This document shows positions 14,985-22,454 of a stretch of 41,771 nt of DNA, piece by piece. A program made the translations under genes and the position numbers. The notes under the pieces were generated by a model. The model had not been told where the DNA came from, searched no databases, and saw nothing but the letters and a program-made list of their open reading frames with translations. Source of the DNA: Budvicia aquatica DSM 5075 = ATCC 35567 (GTDB lineage: Bacteria; Pseudomonadota; Gammaproteobacteria; Enterobacterales; Enterobacteriaceae); contig NZ_ATYS01000046.1 of assembly GCF_000427805.1 (NCBI RefSeq), forward strand, positions 1 through 41,771, written 5' to 3'. Numbering within the stretch: the first letter of the stretch is position 1; the number at the start of each line of letters is the position of its first letter.

Positions 14985-16529
14985 ATGGATCGAGATGATA
15001 ATGTTCAGGTTTCTGACCTGAATTATATTATTTATACACTGATTGTTCTTCTTATTGGCTTGCCGCTTTGCAGCCAGGGGCTTGCCTTTGCCTGTATGTT
15101 ATTAGTTGAATCAAGTAGTTGGTTTAGCAAAGACTTAGTGTTTAACGCTCGGGTGGTGGTAACCAGAGAGGGTCTGATTGCATTAACATCCTGGTTTAGC
15201 TTTGCCGTATTCAATCTGTGTATGTTAATCCTTGGGCATCTGTACAGTAAGTATCTGCCGGTGCCTAAGGGTTTTGCCATCCGTTATTCCCTGTTTGCTA
15301 CCCCGATTATTTACACGCTACTAGTCTCTGCCGTTGTGCTTTATTCCAACGGTGCTGATATTTTCGGTTATGACTCCGCTGACATCCTTTTTATGGCTTT
15401 TATTCCGTTCGTTATTGCCAATGTCGGTCTCAGTCTCGATAGCCTTCACGCATTCTTATTATTGATTTTTTTAACTTATAGCCTTTTTGCCCTTGGTGTT
15501 GTTACGACCAATAGAAAGCGCTCAGCTAAACAGCCCCGGCAGGGGATTTATCGCTTTTGTATTATTGTGTTGATCCTGTTTTTAATGGGGCTATGTGGTT
15601 ATTTCTGGGCTAAGAACCGGCTGGTTAATTTGGTGGAATCAACCAAAGATCACATCATGACGTCTGAAGGGATTGTATTCGATGACTATCAACCCTTTAG
15701 CCGGGGCAATTTGCTTACCCAGCTCCGCTCTCCCGCCACTTTAATCATTGACAGTGAGCACCCAAGATTGGCCGGAGCCAGTCCGCTGTATCCCCTTTAT
15801 GCCTCTGCGATAAACAATTTATATACAGGAAAGTTAAATCTTCCACAGGTGGCTTCAGCGGGCAGCACTTCTCAGGCCTATGGACGCTTAATTAATGGCG
15901 AGGTTGATGTGGTATTCGCAACGGCACCGTCCGAATTTTCAAAGCGATTAGCCAGAGAGAAGGGCGTGACGTTAAAGTTAACCCCTTTAGCCAAAGAAGG
16001 ACTGGTTTTTTTTGTTAATGAAAATAATCCAATCGATGGATTATCACTTAAGCAAATCAGAGATATTTATAGCGGGCAGTTAAAAAATTGGCGGGCTATC
16101 AGCGGCATTAACGCGAAGATCGCTCCGTATCATCAGCCAATCAGTGCGGGTAGCCGAATCGCCATGGAGGCACAAATCATGGAAGGTATGACCGCCGAGC
16201 CGTCGACCCTGAATAATTCATCATTGGCCGATAAGTCATCGCTTGCTGAAGGGAATCACTATTATCTCAATAACCTAGAGTCGATAGGTTACTCTTTTCG
16301 TTACTACGTGGCGCGTGATAATAGCTACCGAAGAATTAAAACGCTGGCAATCAATGGCGTAGAGCCCACGGTCAGTAATATCCGCAGCGGGCGATATCCT
16401 TTCAGCGTTGATCTTTTTATGGTGACAACCGGCACGGTCTCTGAGCCTACCCAGCAGCTAATGGATTGGTTTGTGAGTGAACAAGGCCAAGCCTTGGTTG
16501 AGGACGTCGGCTATGTACCTCGGGAATAA
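14985..16529 (+). CDS. Membrane-anchored PstS-like phosphate-binding-domain protein
   Basis: The 514-residue protein fuses an N-terminal membrane domain to a periplasmic solute-binding domain. The membrane domain covers about residues 12-210 and has five or six hydrophobic segments, including LNYIIYTLIVLLIGLPLCSQ, WFSFAVFNLCMLILGHLY and FCIIVLILFLMGLCGYFWA. The binding domain (about 250-514) is PstS-like, with ASAGSTSQAYGRLINGEVDVVFATAPS, FFVNENNPIDGLSLKQIRDIYSGQLKNW and TTGTVSEPTQQLMDWFVSEQGQ. PstS is normally a free periplasmic protein, so tethering to a multispan domain suggests a sensor or scaffold rather than a transporter subunit. AAGGAG precedes the ATG. No pst genes are nearby. Confidence 0.75.
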   Translation: MDRDDNVQVSDLNYIIYTLIVLLIGLPLCSQGLAFACMLLVESSSWFSKDLVFNARVVVTREGLIALTSWFSFAVFNLCMLILGHLYSKYLPVPKGFAIRYSLFATPIIYTLLVSAVVLYSNGADIFGYDSADILFMAFIPFVIANVGLSLDSLHAFLLLIFLTYSLFALGVVTTNRKRSAKQPRQGIYRFCIIVLILFLMGLCGYFWAKNRLVNLVESTKDHIMTSEGIVFDDYQPFSRGNLLTQLRSPATLIIDSEHPRLAGASPLYPLYASAINNLYTGKLNLPQVASAGSTSQAYGRLINGEVDVVFATAPSEFSKRLAREKGVTLKLTPLAKEGLVFFVNENNPIDGLSLKQIRDIYSGQLKNWRAISGINAKIAPYHQPISAGSRIAMEAQIMEGMTAEPSTLNNSSLADKSSLAEGNHYYLNNLESIGYSFRYYVARDNSYRRIKTLAINGVEPTVSNIRSGRYPFSVDLFMVTTGTVSEPTQQLMDWFVSEQGQALVEDVGYVPRE

Positions 16530-16539
16530 TTTATTCCCG
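16521..16539. terminator. Palindrome containing both convergent stop codons
   Basis: CGGGAATAA and TTATTCCCG form a perfect 9-bp inverted repeat around one base. The plus-strand PstS-like gene and the minus-strand rsmS gene both end inside it with the codons for Arg/Glu and TAA. It may end transcription in both directions, though there is no long T-run. Confidence 0.5.
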
Positions 16540-16695
16540 TTGTGTTTTACAACTCAGCTGTTGTCGCCTTAATAAGTCTTGCTCGACGATCTTCAGTGCG
16601 GCCAGCGCAACCTGCGGATCAATCTCGTTACTCTCTAACAGATAAATCAGATCGACCGCTAACTGAACTTCTTTTGGTGCCTGTTCCAGTGACAT
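16531..16695 (-). CDS. rsmS: Small ribosome-associated protein RsmS (YbaM, DUF2496)
   Basis: A 54-residue protein that matches E. coli YbaM/Rsm[21 protein letters not shown], then [20 protein letters not shown] and a basic tail. E. coli RsmS is described as a small ribosome-associated factor; the family is DUF2496. In E. coli the gene lies directly downstream of priC; here three genes separate them on the same strand. Its stop codon lies one base from the stop of the convergent PstS-like gene, inside a shared palindrome. Confidence 0.85.
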   Translation of the reverse strand: MSLEQAPKEVQLAVDLIYLLESNEIDPQVALAALKIVEQDLLRRQQLSCKTQRE

Positions 16696-16761
16696 AACTA
16701 ATAACTCTCTGTGCTGATGCTTAAATAGGTATATAAAGCGGCATATCAGGGCGATATCTGT

Positions 16762-17445
16762 TTATTCCTGATACCGATAGCCGGAGCCATGAATTGTTTT
16801 GATTAATAAAGGCGCAGAAGGATCGGACTCAATCATTTTTCTGAGCTTTGAAATGTGCTGATCTAATGTCCTGCTGTTCGGTAAATGGTCATAGCCCCAC
16901 GCCCAGTCGAACAGCATATCTCTGCTGACGACTTGGTTTTTATGCCGATGCAGGCATGACAGAATTTTTATCTCCCGCAGCGATAGCTCTATCGTTTGCT
17001 GTTGCCGTTTAGCACAGAGTTCCATCGGGTAAATCGTCAGGTCACCGAAAACGAAGGTCTGATCCGGTGAGTTCTGCTTTGCTTTCAAACAGCGGCGGGC
17101 AATGGTTTTGATGCGGGCCCGGACTTCGTGAATACCAAAGGGCTTGTTAATATAGTCATCTGCGCCAAGTTCAAGCCCCAGAACTTTATCAATCTCTTCA
17201 CCTTTAGCGGATAAAAAAATCACCGGCGTATGTTCATCATGCTTTCTGATTTCTTTGCAGACCGAATAACCGTCTAACTCAGGCATCATAATATCCAGGA
17301 TAATAAAATCAGGCTGTTCTTGTTGATACATCAGCAAGGCAACTTTGCCATTTTCTGCAACCAGCACGGAATATCCCTCTCTGGATAGCATATCTGCCAG
17401 CCCCTGACGGATATGAATATCATCTTCGGCGATAAGAATTTTCAT
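16762..17445 (-). CDS. OmpR-family response regulator
   Basis: The 227-residue protein has an N-terminal receiver domain and a C-terminal winged helix. The acidic pocket (EDD at residues 7-9), phosphoacceptor Asp51 in FIILDIMMPELDGY, Ser in VIFLSAKGEE and Lys in ADDYINKPFG are all present. The effector domain has ELSLREIKILSCLHRH, SRDMLFDWAWG, RTLDQHISKLRKMI and the wing TIHGSGYRY. It follows the sensor kinase by 32 bases and is the last gene of the VWA-kinase-regulator operon. Likely targets include its own operon. The cognate signal is unknown. Confidence 0.9.
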   Translation of the reverse strand: MKILIAEDDIHIRQGLADMLSREGYSVLVAENGKVALLMYQQEQPDFIILDIMMPELDGYSVCKEIRKHDEHTPVIFLSAKGEEIDKVLGLELGADDYINKPFGIHEVRARIKTIARRCLKAKQNSPDQTFVFGDLTIYPMELCAKRQQQTIELSLREIKILSCLHRHKNQVVSRDMLFDWAWGYDHLPNSRTLDQHISKLRKMIESDPSAPLLIKTIHGSGYRYQE

Positions 17446-17477
17446 GATTAATTATTCCGTTAATTGTTACTGCCGGC

Positions 17478-18974
17478 TTAACGTTTGGGAAGCCTTAGCG
17501 TAAACGTCATTCCGGGCTCATTGTTGATGGCGTTAATCTCACCGCTCAGTGTTTCAGCCAACTGGCGGGCAATGGTGAGTCCGATACCCGTTCCGGTTAC
17601 GCCTTCGGTAATTGATGATTTAACCCGATAAAACGGCTGGAATATCTGTTTTATCTCTTTAGCGGTTATTCCGTTACCGTAGTCTCGGATATGGATATAA
17701 ATGTTGTCGTTATCTTGCTCGACGTTAAGGTCAACCCGCTTACCGGTAGCGGCATATTTTTCGGCATTACTGAGTAGGTTACTGATAATCTGGGTGACCC
17801 GGTCAACGTCTGTTTTCGTTGACAGTTGCCCGTCAATATTGAGGTTGAGCTGAATGTCTTTGGCTTCAAATACGGGGATAAACACGGTATAGATTTGATT
17901 CATTAGCTGATTAATATCGACTTGGCGAATACAAATTTGCGGCAGCTTGGTGAAGGTCAACACGTTTTGAATCAAGCGTGATAAGCGCTGGCTTTCGCTA
18001 ATAATAACCCCAAGATAATGGGCGTTCTGGCCGTTTTCCTCTGCTTCCATTTCGTTAAGCATTTCGGCATAAAGCGTGATATTGGTCAGTGGCGTTTTTA
18101 GCTCATGCGAAACCTGCCCGACAAAGCTTACCTGTTGGCTGGCTAGTCGGGTGGCCCGATTAAACTCGCGATATAGCATTAAGGCCATAAATCCAACCGC
18201 CAGAATAATGGTGACAATCAAAATGATGCCTAAAGAGTAGAGAGATTGTCCGTTCGTTGGCGCAGTATAATAGTCAATCTGCCAACCATGCAGCGGGAAC
18301 GGCAGATTCTGACTATATGAAGACGTTTGGTTATCGCCGATAGGTTCAGGCAACAGTTGGTAAAGTAGCTGGCCGTTATCGGAAATTTTTATACCATCGG
18401 GTGCAAAATCAGTATCGAGAGCAGAGATAACATCGGCTAAAAATTTAACGTAAGAGAGTTTTACACCTACCGTATCGTTGTCGGTTTTACGCCAGTAAAT
18501 AAGGGCCGGGTAGTGATTATCTTGTAAAACCAGCCAGCCAGAATCAGGCGTTTTATCTTCAGACTTGTGCTGTTTGGCCATTAATAATGCAGGATCATGG
18601 CTTACCGGCATAATCAGTTCGGCCAGCTTTTGATCTTTTAAACTTAAAGGTTGAGATACATCAGGAAAAACCAGCTTATTGTTTTGCAGAACAAAGATGC
18701 CATCGATATCGCTGTCTTGAGATATCAAGGTATTTAGCGCATTTTTATCCAGCGACAGATAGGCCAGCATGGCATCTAATCTGACCTGTTTTTGATTAAG
18801 CTGTTGCAGAATAAAGGATTGGGTTTGGGCTACGTGGCTTTTAGCCAATTGCTGAGTCTGGTATTCATTCAGCGTGCTTTCTTGTGTCAGTGCCCGAAAG
18901 CCAAAATAGCTAATAACCCCGAGTATCAGGGCGGTGATGATCACAAACAGAAAAAGGGATTTTTGGGATTTCAT
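17478..18974 (-). CDS. Sensor histidine kinase of the VWA operon
   Basis: An inner-membrane kinase of about 498 residues. The order is TM1 (SLFLFVIITALILGVISYFG), a periplasmic domain of roughly 210 residues, TM2 (SLGIILIVTIILAVGFMALM), the phosphoacceptor helix with His in QVSHELKTPLTNITLYAEML, and an ATPase domain with ISNLLSNAEKYA (N box), DYGNGI (G1), and GTGIGLTIARQ (G2). No clear HAMP domain is seen after TM2. ATG 18974 gives a normal N-terminus just before TM1. An ATG at 19031, three bases after the VWA stop codon, would add 19 residues encoded across a perfect palindrome. Neither has a strong ribosome-binding site. Confidence 0.88.
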   Translation of the reverse strand: MKSQKSLFLFVIITALILGVISYFGFRALTQESTLNEYQTQQLAKSHVAQTQSFILQQLNQKQVRLDAMLAYLSLDKNALNTLISQDSDIDGIFVLQNNKLVFPDVSQPLSLKDQKLAELIMPVSHDPALLMAKQHKSEDKTPDSGWLVLQDNHYPALIYWRKTDNDTVGVKLSYVKFLADVISALDTDFAPDGIKISDNGQLLYQLLPEPIGDNQTSSYSQNLPFPLHGWQIDYYTAPTNGQSLYSLGIILIVTIILAVGFMALMLYREFNRATRLASQQVSFVGQVSHELKTPLTNITLYAEMLNEMEAEENGQNAHYLGVIISESQRLSRLIQNVLTFTKLPQICIRQVDINQLMNQIYTVFIPVFEAKDIQLNLNIDGQLSTKTDVDRVTQIISNLLSNAEKYAATGKRVDLNVEQDNDNIYIHIRDYGNGITAKEIKQIFQPFYRVKSSITEGVTGTGIGLTIARQLAETLSGEINAINNEPGMTFTLRLPKR

Positions 18975-19000
18975 CAATTTATTAGCCGTGGAATGATTAA

Positions 19001-19027
19001 CCGGAGATAAGAATATCTTATCTCCGG
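19001..19027. repeat. 27-bp perfect palindrome between the VWA and kinase genes
   Basis: CCGGAGATAAGA and TCTTATCTCCGG form a perfect 12-bp stem around three bases, eight bases after the VWA stop codon. There is no T-run, so it is more likely an intercistronic stem that stabilises upstream mRNA or lowers kinase expression than a full terminator. Confidence 0.7.
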
Positions 19028-19034
19028 GCATTTG

Positions 19035-20390
19035 TTACTTCTTAATCTGCTGCTTTTCGGTGCTATAGGTACTTTCTTTTAAGCTTTTGCGCGATGAAGA
19101 AACGTCTTTAGTTTCAACTTCGGTTGCCAGTTTCTGATTAATTTCTTGGCTGGAAATGGCTTTGCTTCTGGCTGCCGGGCTATTCACGCTACTGGACAGC
19201 GAGCTCATAGCATCCGCATTTTTCTGGATGATCTGATTAGCCTCATCTTTTTTACCTTCATCCAGCAATTTGATGGCCCGTGCATTCTCAATATTGGCTT
19301 TTTGTATCGCCGAATCAACCACAATCTCTTCTTGAACCGCCGCTTTTACCGCTTGCTGTGACTTAGAGTAGCCGATGTTAACCCGATCGTTAAAGGTATC
19401 TTTTCTATGGGTTTTTAAGTTGTCATAGCTGACTGAAACTTCAGCCAACGGCTTGTTTTCACTCTCTTTCCCTTTAGGCGGAACCACTTCTAATAAGACA
19501 TACTTTTCTTGATTAGAGTAGAGCTGGTTCATTTTAACGGTAACGTTATTACCGATGATATCACCATCGCGGCCCAGTAAACGAACCGGTTTAACGCCGT
19601 CCTGTAGTTTGATGGTAACGACAACTTCTTGTGCAACGACTGACATTACGTCTTTAAACTCACGCACAAAGGCGGTTTCTAAATCGGCGGAATTTTCAAC
19701 GTACGCGTGGTTGCCATCGCTAAAGCCGGCCAGCGCGGTCATTAAATCTTCGTTATATCCATTGCCCAGACCAATGGTTGTTACCGCAATACCCTGTTTG
19801 CCTGCGACCTGACCTAAGTCAGCCAGCTCTTTGGTGGTGCTTGGCCCGACGTTTGCCTGACCGTCTGAGAGTAAAATAATACGATTAACCTGATTCTTTT
19901 TAATGAATTTATTTACTTCGGTAATGCCTTTACTGACACCGGCAAACAGTGCGGTTCCGCCACCGGGTTTGATGGTGTCGTTAATAATTTTAATCATCGC
20001 ATCTTTATTTTTGGCTTTGGTCGCCGGAATGATCACGTAGGCGTTATCGCTGTAAGCAATGATCGAGACAATATCGTCATCTTTAAGCATATTAATCGCC
20101 ATAATGGCGGCTTCACGCGCTTTTTCTATACGATCGCCAGACATTGAACCGGAGCGGTCAATCACCAGTGATAGGTTAATCGGGCTTTTCTCCGTTTCAT
20201 CCTGCTTAAAACCGGTCAGAGATATTTTCAGATAATTATTTTCTTGGGTGTCTTCTAAAATTATGGGTGCAGAAAGCTCCGCTTTGGTAATAACTTTAGC
20301 GTCGCCTGACTGAGAAGGCGGGCTAATGCTTAAAGCGAAAGCTGAACTGGATAAAAGGGCAAGGGCAGATAACAGATATTTAAGGCTCAT
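19035..20390 (-). CDS. Secreted von Willebrand factor A domain protein
   Basis: The 451-residue protein has a Sec signal peptide (MSLKYLLSALALLSSSAFA), no lipobox, and a VWA domain at about residues 75-255. The metal-ion-dependent adhesion site is complete: DRSGSMSG, the Thr in GGGTALFAG, and the Asp in LLSDGQANVG. After it comes a beta-rich region and a charged Ser/Lys/Glu-rich helical tail (AIQKANIENARAIKLLDEG). ATG 20390 is chosen for AGGAG six to seven bases upstream; a frame start at 20462 would add 24 residues before the signal. It heads the operon with the kinase and regulator, so it may be sensed by, or regulated through, that pair. Confidence 0.85.
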   Translation of the reverse strand: MSLKYLLSALALLSSSAFALSISPPSQSGDAKVITKAELSAPIILEDTQENNYLKISLTGFKQDETEKSPINLSLVIDRSGSMSGDRIEKAREAAIMAINMLKDDDIVSIIAYSDNAYVIIPATKAKNKDAMIKIINDTIKPGGGTALFAGVSKGITEVNKFIKKNQVNRIILLSDGQANVGPSTTKELADLGQVAGKQGIAVTTIGLGNGYNEDLMTALAGFSDGNHAYVENSADLETAFVREFKDVMSVVAQEVVVTIKLQDGVKPVRLLGRDGDIIGNNVTVKMNQLYSNQEKYVLLEVVPPKGKESENKPLAEVSVSYDNLKTHRKDTFNDRVNIGYSKSQQAVKAAVQEEIVVDSAIQKANIENARAIKLLDEGKKDEANQIIQKNADAMSSLSSSVNSPAARSKAISSQEINQKLATEVETKDVSSSRKSLKESTYSTEKQQIKK

Positions 20391-20468
20391 CACGTAACTC
20401 CTGTATAAGTGGTATGCCGTTATTATTGATGAGTTATTTTTTGAGTTGTGTGTTAAATGCATAAACGT

Positions 20469-20483
20469 GTAACAATTTGTAAA
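20469..20483. promoter_or_regulatory. Direct repeat upstream of the VWA operon, OmpR-family type
   Basis: GTAAC and GTAAA are repeated with a 10-base period, GTAAC-AATTT-GTAAA on the plus strand, about 80-95 bases upstream of the VWA start. This resembles the CpxR-type box (GTAAA-N5-GTAAA) and is the usual geometry for OmpR-family dimers. It may be the binding site of the operon's own regulator or of CpxR. Confidence 0.4.
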
Positions 20484-20517
20484 TAACCCATATAGACGCG
20501 ATATACCGCTTGCGGTT

Positions 20518-21057
20518 TTAGCTATAGCCCGACTCCCTGCGTTCTATCTGTTTTTCAATGCGTCTTAAAGCCTGACGGCAGCGCATCAAGCGGCCTTCAA
20601 GCGTGGCCAGCTCTTTCTGTAATTTCTGTTGAGCATCCAGCGATGTTTGTTGAAATAACAGGCTTTCTTTATCCCTTAGCATTTCTTGTAAACGGCGTTC
20701 ATAGTCTTGATGCTGGGCCAAAGTCTGGTACATATCAGCGCCGGACTTCACCACGGTGGTATTCTTTTCACGTAGCTTAAGCGTGGCCAGTTCTCGCTGA
20801 AGGGCGGTGATTTGGGCAACAATTCGCTCAGCTAAAAAGGCCACCTGTTCTTGACGTCCTTTGGCCACTTCTTGCTTGAGCTGGCTCAGGTTTTTTTCAA
20901 CTTCCGCCTGATAATGGCTCAGCCGGGCATCTCGCTGGTTAAACAGCTGGCTGTCAAAACGAGGTTGGGCAACGGCAATGGCCGGTGCGTTAGCAATAGT
21001 TTGCGCTAATTGTTGTACCTGTTGTTCTAATGCCTGAAGGCGGTTTACTTTGTTCAT
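20518..21057 (-). CDS. priC: Primosomal replication protein PriC
   Basis: PriC helps reload the DnaB helicase at stalled replication forks by binding SSB and DNA. The 179-residue product (E. coli 175) is almost entirely helical and matches the family at RFD..LF..R...L, Q.QVAFLAERI.AQI.AL.RE and the C-terminal block HQDYERRLQEML, then LEGRLMRCRQALRRIEKQIE. Sequence conservation of PriC is generally low outside these segments. AAGG lies six bases before the ATG. It is divergent from ybaN as in E. coli, but its usual downstream neighbour rsmS is separated from it by the VWA operon. Confidence 0.88.
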   Translation of the reverse strand: MNKVNRLQALEQQVQQLAQTIANAPAIAVAQPRFDSQLFNQRDARLSHYQAEVEKNLSQLKQEVAKGRQEQVAFLAERIVAQITALQRELATLKLREKNTTVVKSGADMYQTLAQHQDYERRLQEMLRDKESLLFQQTSLDAQQKLQKELATLEGRLMRCRQALRRIEKQIERRESGYS

Positions 21058-21222
21058 TGAAACCTTAATAGAAAACGAAGACGGATGCCTGAAATTAGCT
21101 CTGTGCTTGAAATCTTCGGCCTATACTATGTTGGGGTATCTTATATCATTCCTGATCTTGAATAGAAATGTTAACCCTGAAATTGCGGGTTAACGTTCTG
21201 TTTAACCGAGTGGTGATGATTA

Positions 21223-21235
21223 AATGATTATCATT
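21223..21235. promoter_or_regulatory. Fur-like palindrome upstream of ybaN
   Basis: AATGAT-T-ATCATT is a perfect 6-1-6 palindrome of the Fur-core type, 62-74 bases before the ybaN start. Beyond the core the match to the 19-bp consensus weakens to 13 of 19, so Fur control is only a possibility. Confidence 0.35.
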
Positions 21236-21296
21236 ACTGGGTTCTGCCGTTTTTTTTGATTAAACTGGTCATCCTGATTACACAGCGTGCGGTGTT

Positions 21297-21677
21297 ATGT
21301 ATAGACTTTTTCTTCTGTGCCTTGGTTGGTTAGCTATGGGGTTAGCCTGTCTGGGCGTAATATTACCCATATTGCCAACGACACCCTTTGTGTTATTGGC
21401 CGCGTGGTGCTTTGCCCGTTCGTCACCCAGGTTTCATGAGTGGCTGCTTTATCGCTCGTGGTTTGGTCCTTATCTGCGTCACTGGCAGACTTATAAAGGA
21501 TTACCCCCTGGCGCTAAACCGAAAGCCATTGTGATGATTGTGATTACTTTTGCCATCTCACTCTGGCTGGTGCCCGTGTGGTGGGTGAGATGGCTATTAT
21601 TGGTCATATTAGGAGTCTTATTGACCTTTATGCTGCGTTTACCGGTTATTGATCCGCTACAACAAAAAGACAAGTAA
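21297..21677 (+). CDS. ybaN: DUF454 inner-membrane protein YbaN
   Basis: A 126-residue membrane protein closely following E. coli YbaN (125). It has an N-terminal hydrophobic segment (LGWLAMGLACLGVILPILPT), then the family signature TPF.LLAAWCFARSSPRFH.WLLYRSWFGPYLRHW, and a C-terminal pair of helices (IVMIVITFAISLWLVPVWWV and the following LLLVILGVLL). The function of DUF454 proteins is unknown. The gene keeps its conserved place between divergent priC and apt. Confidence 0.92.
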   Translation: MYRLFLLCLGWLAMGLACLGVILPILPTTPFVLLAAWCFARSSPRFHEWLLYRSWFGPYLRHWQTYKGLPPGAKPKAIVMIVITFAISLWLVPVWWVRWLLLVILGVLLTFMLRLPVIDPLQQKDK

Positions 21678-21825
21678 TGAATTTAATGTGATAACAGCGG
21701 TTGCATTTCTGATGTGCTTTGCATAGATTTGAGCGTTTTTCGTTGGTAACGGTGCGCTATTTGGAATGCGCAAATGCCGGAAACTGGCGTTTCGGCTATG
21801 ACAGGTTGTTTAATCGGGCAATATT

Positions 21826-22377
21826 ATGACTACTACACAACAGCAGCTACAGTTAATTAAAGACAGCATTATCACCATTCCTGATTACCCTAAGGCGGGG
21901 ATCCTGTTTCGTGATATCACTACGTTACTGGAAAATCATGCTGCTTTTTCTGCCAGCATCCAATTGATGGTAGAACAGTTTAAAAATAAAGGCATAACCA
22001 AAATTGTTGGTACTGAGGCCCGCGGATTTTTATTCGGTGCGCCGGTGGCGCTGGCTTTAGGCATTGGTTTTGTTCCTGTACGCAAAAGAGGCAAGTTACC
22101 CCGTGAAACGCTGCAGGAAACTTACGATCTTGAATATGGTACAGACGTATTAGAAATTCACACTGACAGCATTAATCAAAATGACAATGTGTTAGTGATT
22201 GATGACTTACTGGCGACCGGTGGCACCATTGAGGCGACGACTCGACTGATTCGTCGTTTAGGCGGTAAAGTGACCGATGCAGCATTTGTTATCGAGCTGC
22301 CTGAACTTGGTGGCCGCGCACGGCTTGCTGCTCAAGGCATCGAATGTTATAGCCTCGTCTCTTTTGAAGGCCATTAA
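21826..22377 (+). CDS. apt: Adenine phosphoribosyltransferase
   Basis: Apt converts adenine and phosphoribosyl pyrophosphate to AMP in purine salvage. The 183-residue cytosolic enzyme has the same length as in E. coli. It shows [15 protein letters not shown] near the N-terminus, [18 protein letters not shown] in the hood region, KRGKLP.ET in the flexible loop, and the PRPP-binding motif [13 protein letters not shown]. It precedes dnaX by 77 bases in the conserved order. Confidence 0.97.
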   Translation: MTTTQQQLQLIKDSIITIPDYPKAGILFRDITTLLENHAAFSASIQLMVEQFKNKGITKIVGTEARGFLFGAPVALALGIGFVPVRKRGKLPRETLQETYDLEYGTDVLEIHTDSINQNDNVLVIDDLLATGGTIEATTRLIRRLGGKVTDAAFVIELPELGGRARLAAQGIECYSLVSFEGH

Positions 22378-22454
22378 TCTCACAACAAACATCGTCGCTT
22401 ATCATCGGTTGTGGTAAGATGTTCCACCTAATTTAATCGACTTTTTCGGTATCA

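Noticed and set aside
16762-20390. Assignment of the VWA operon to the proteobacterial dedicated sortase system
   Set aside because: No sortase gene, VIT domain or sortase recognition motif is present in or around the three genes.
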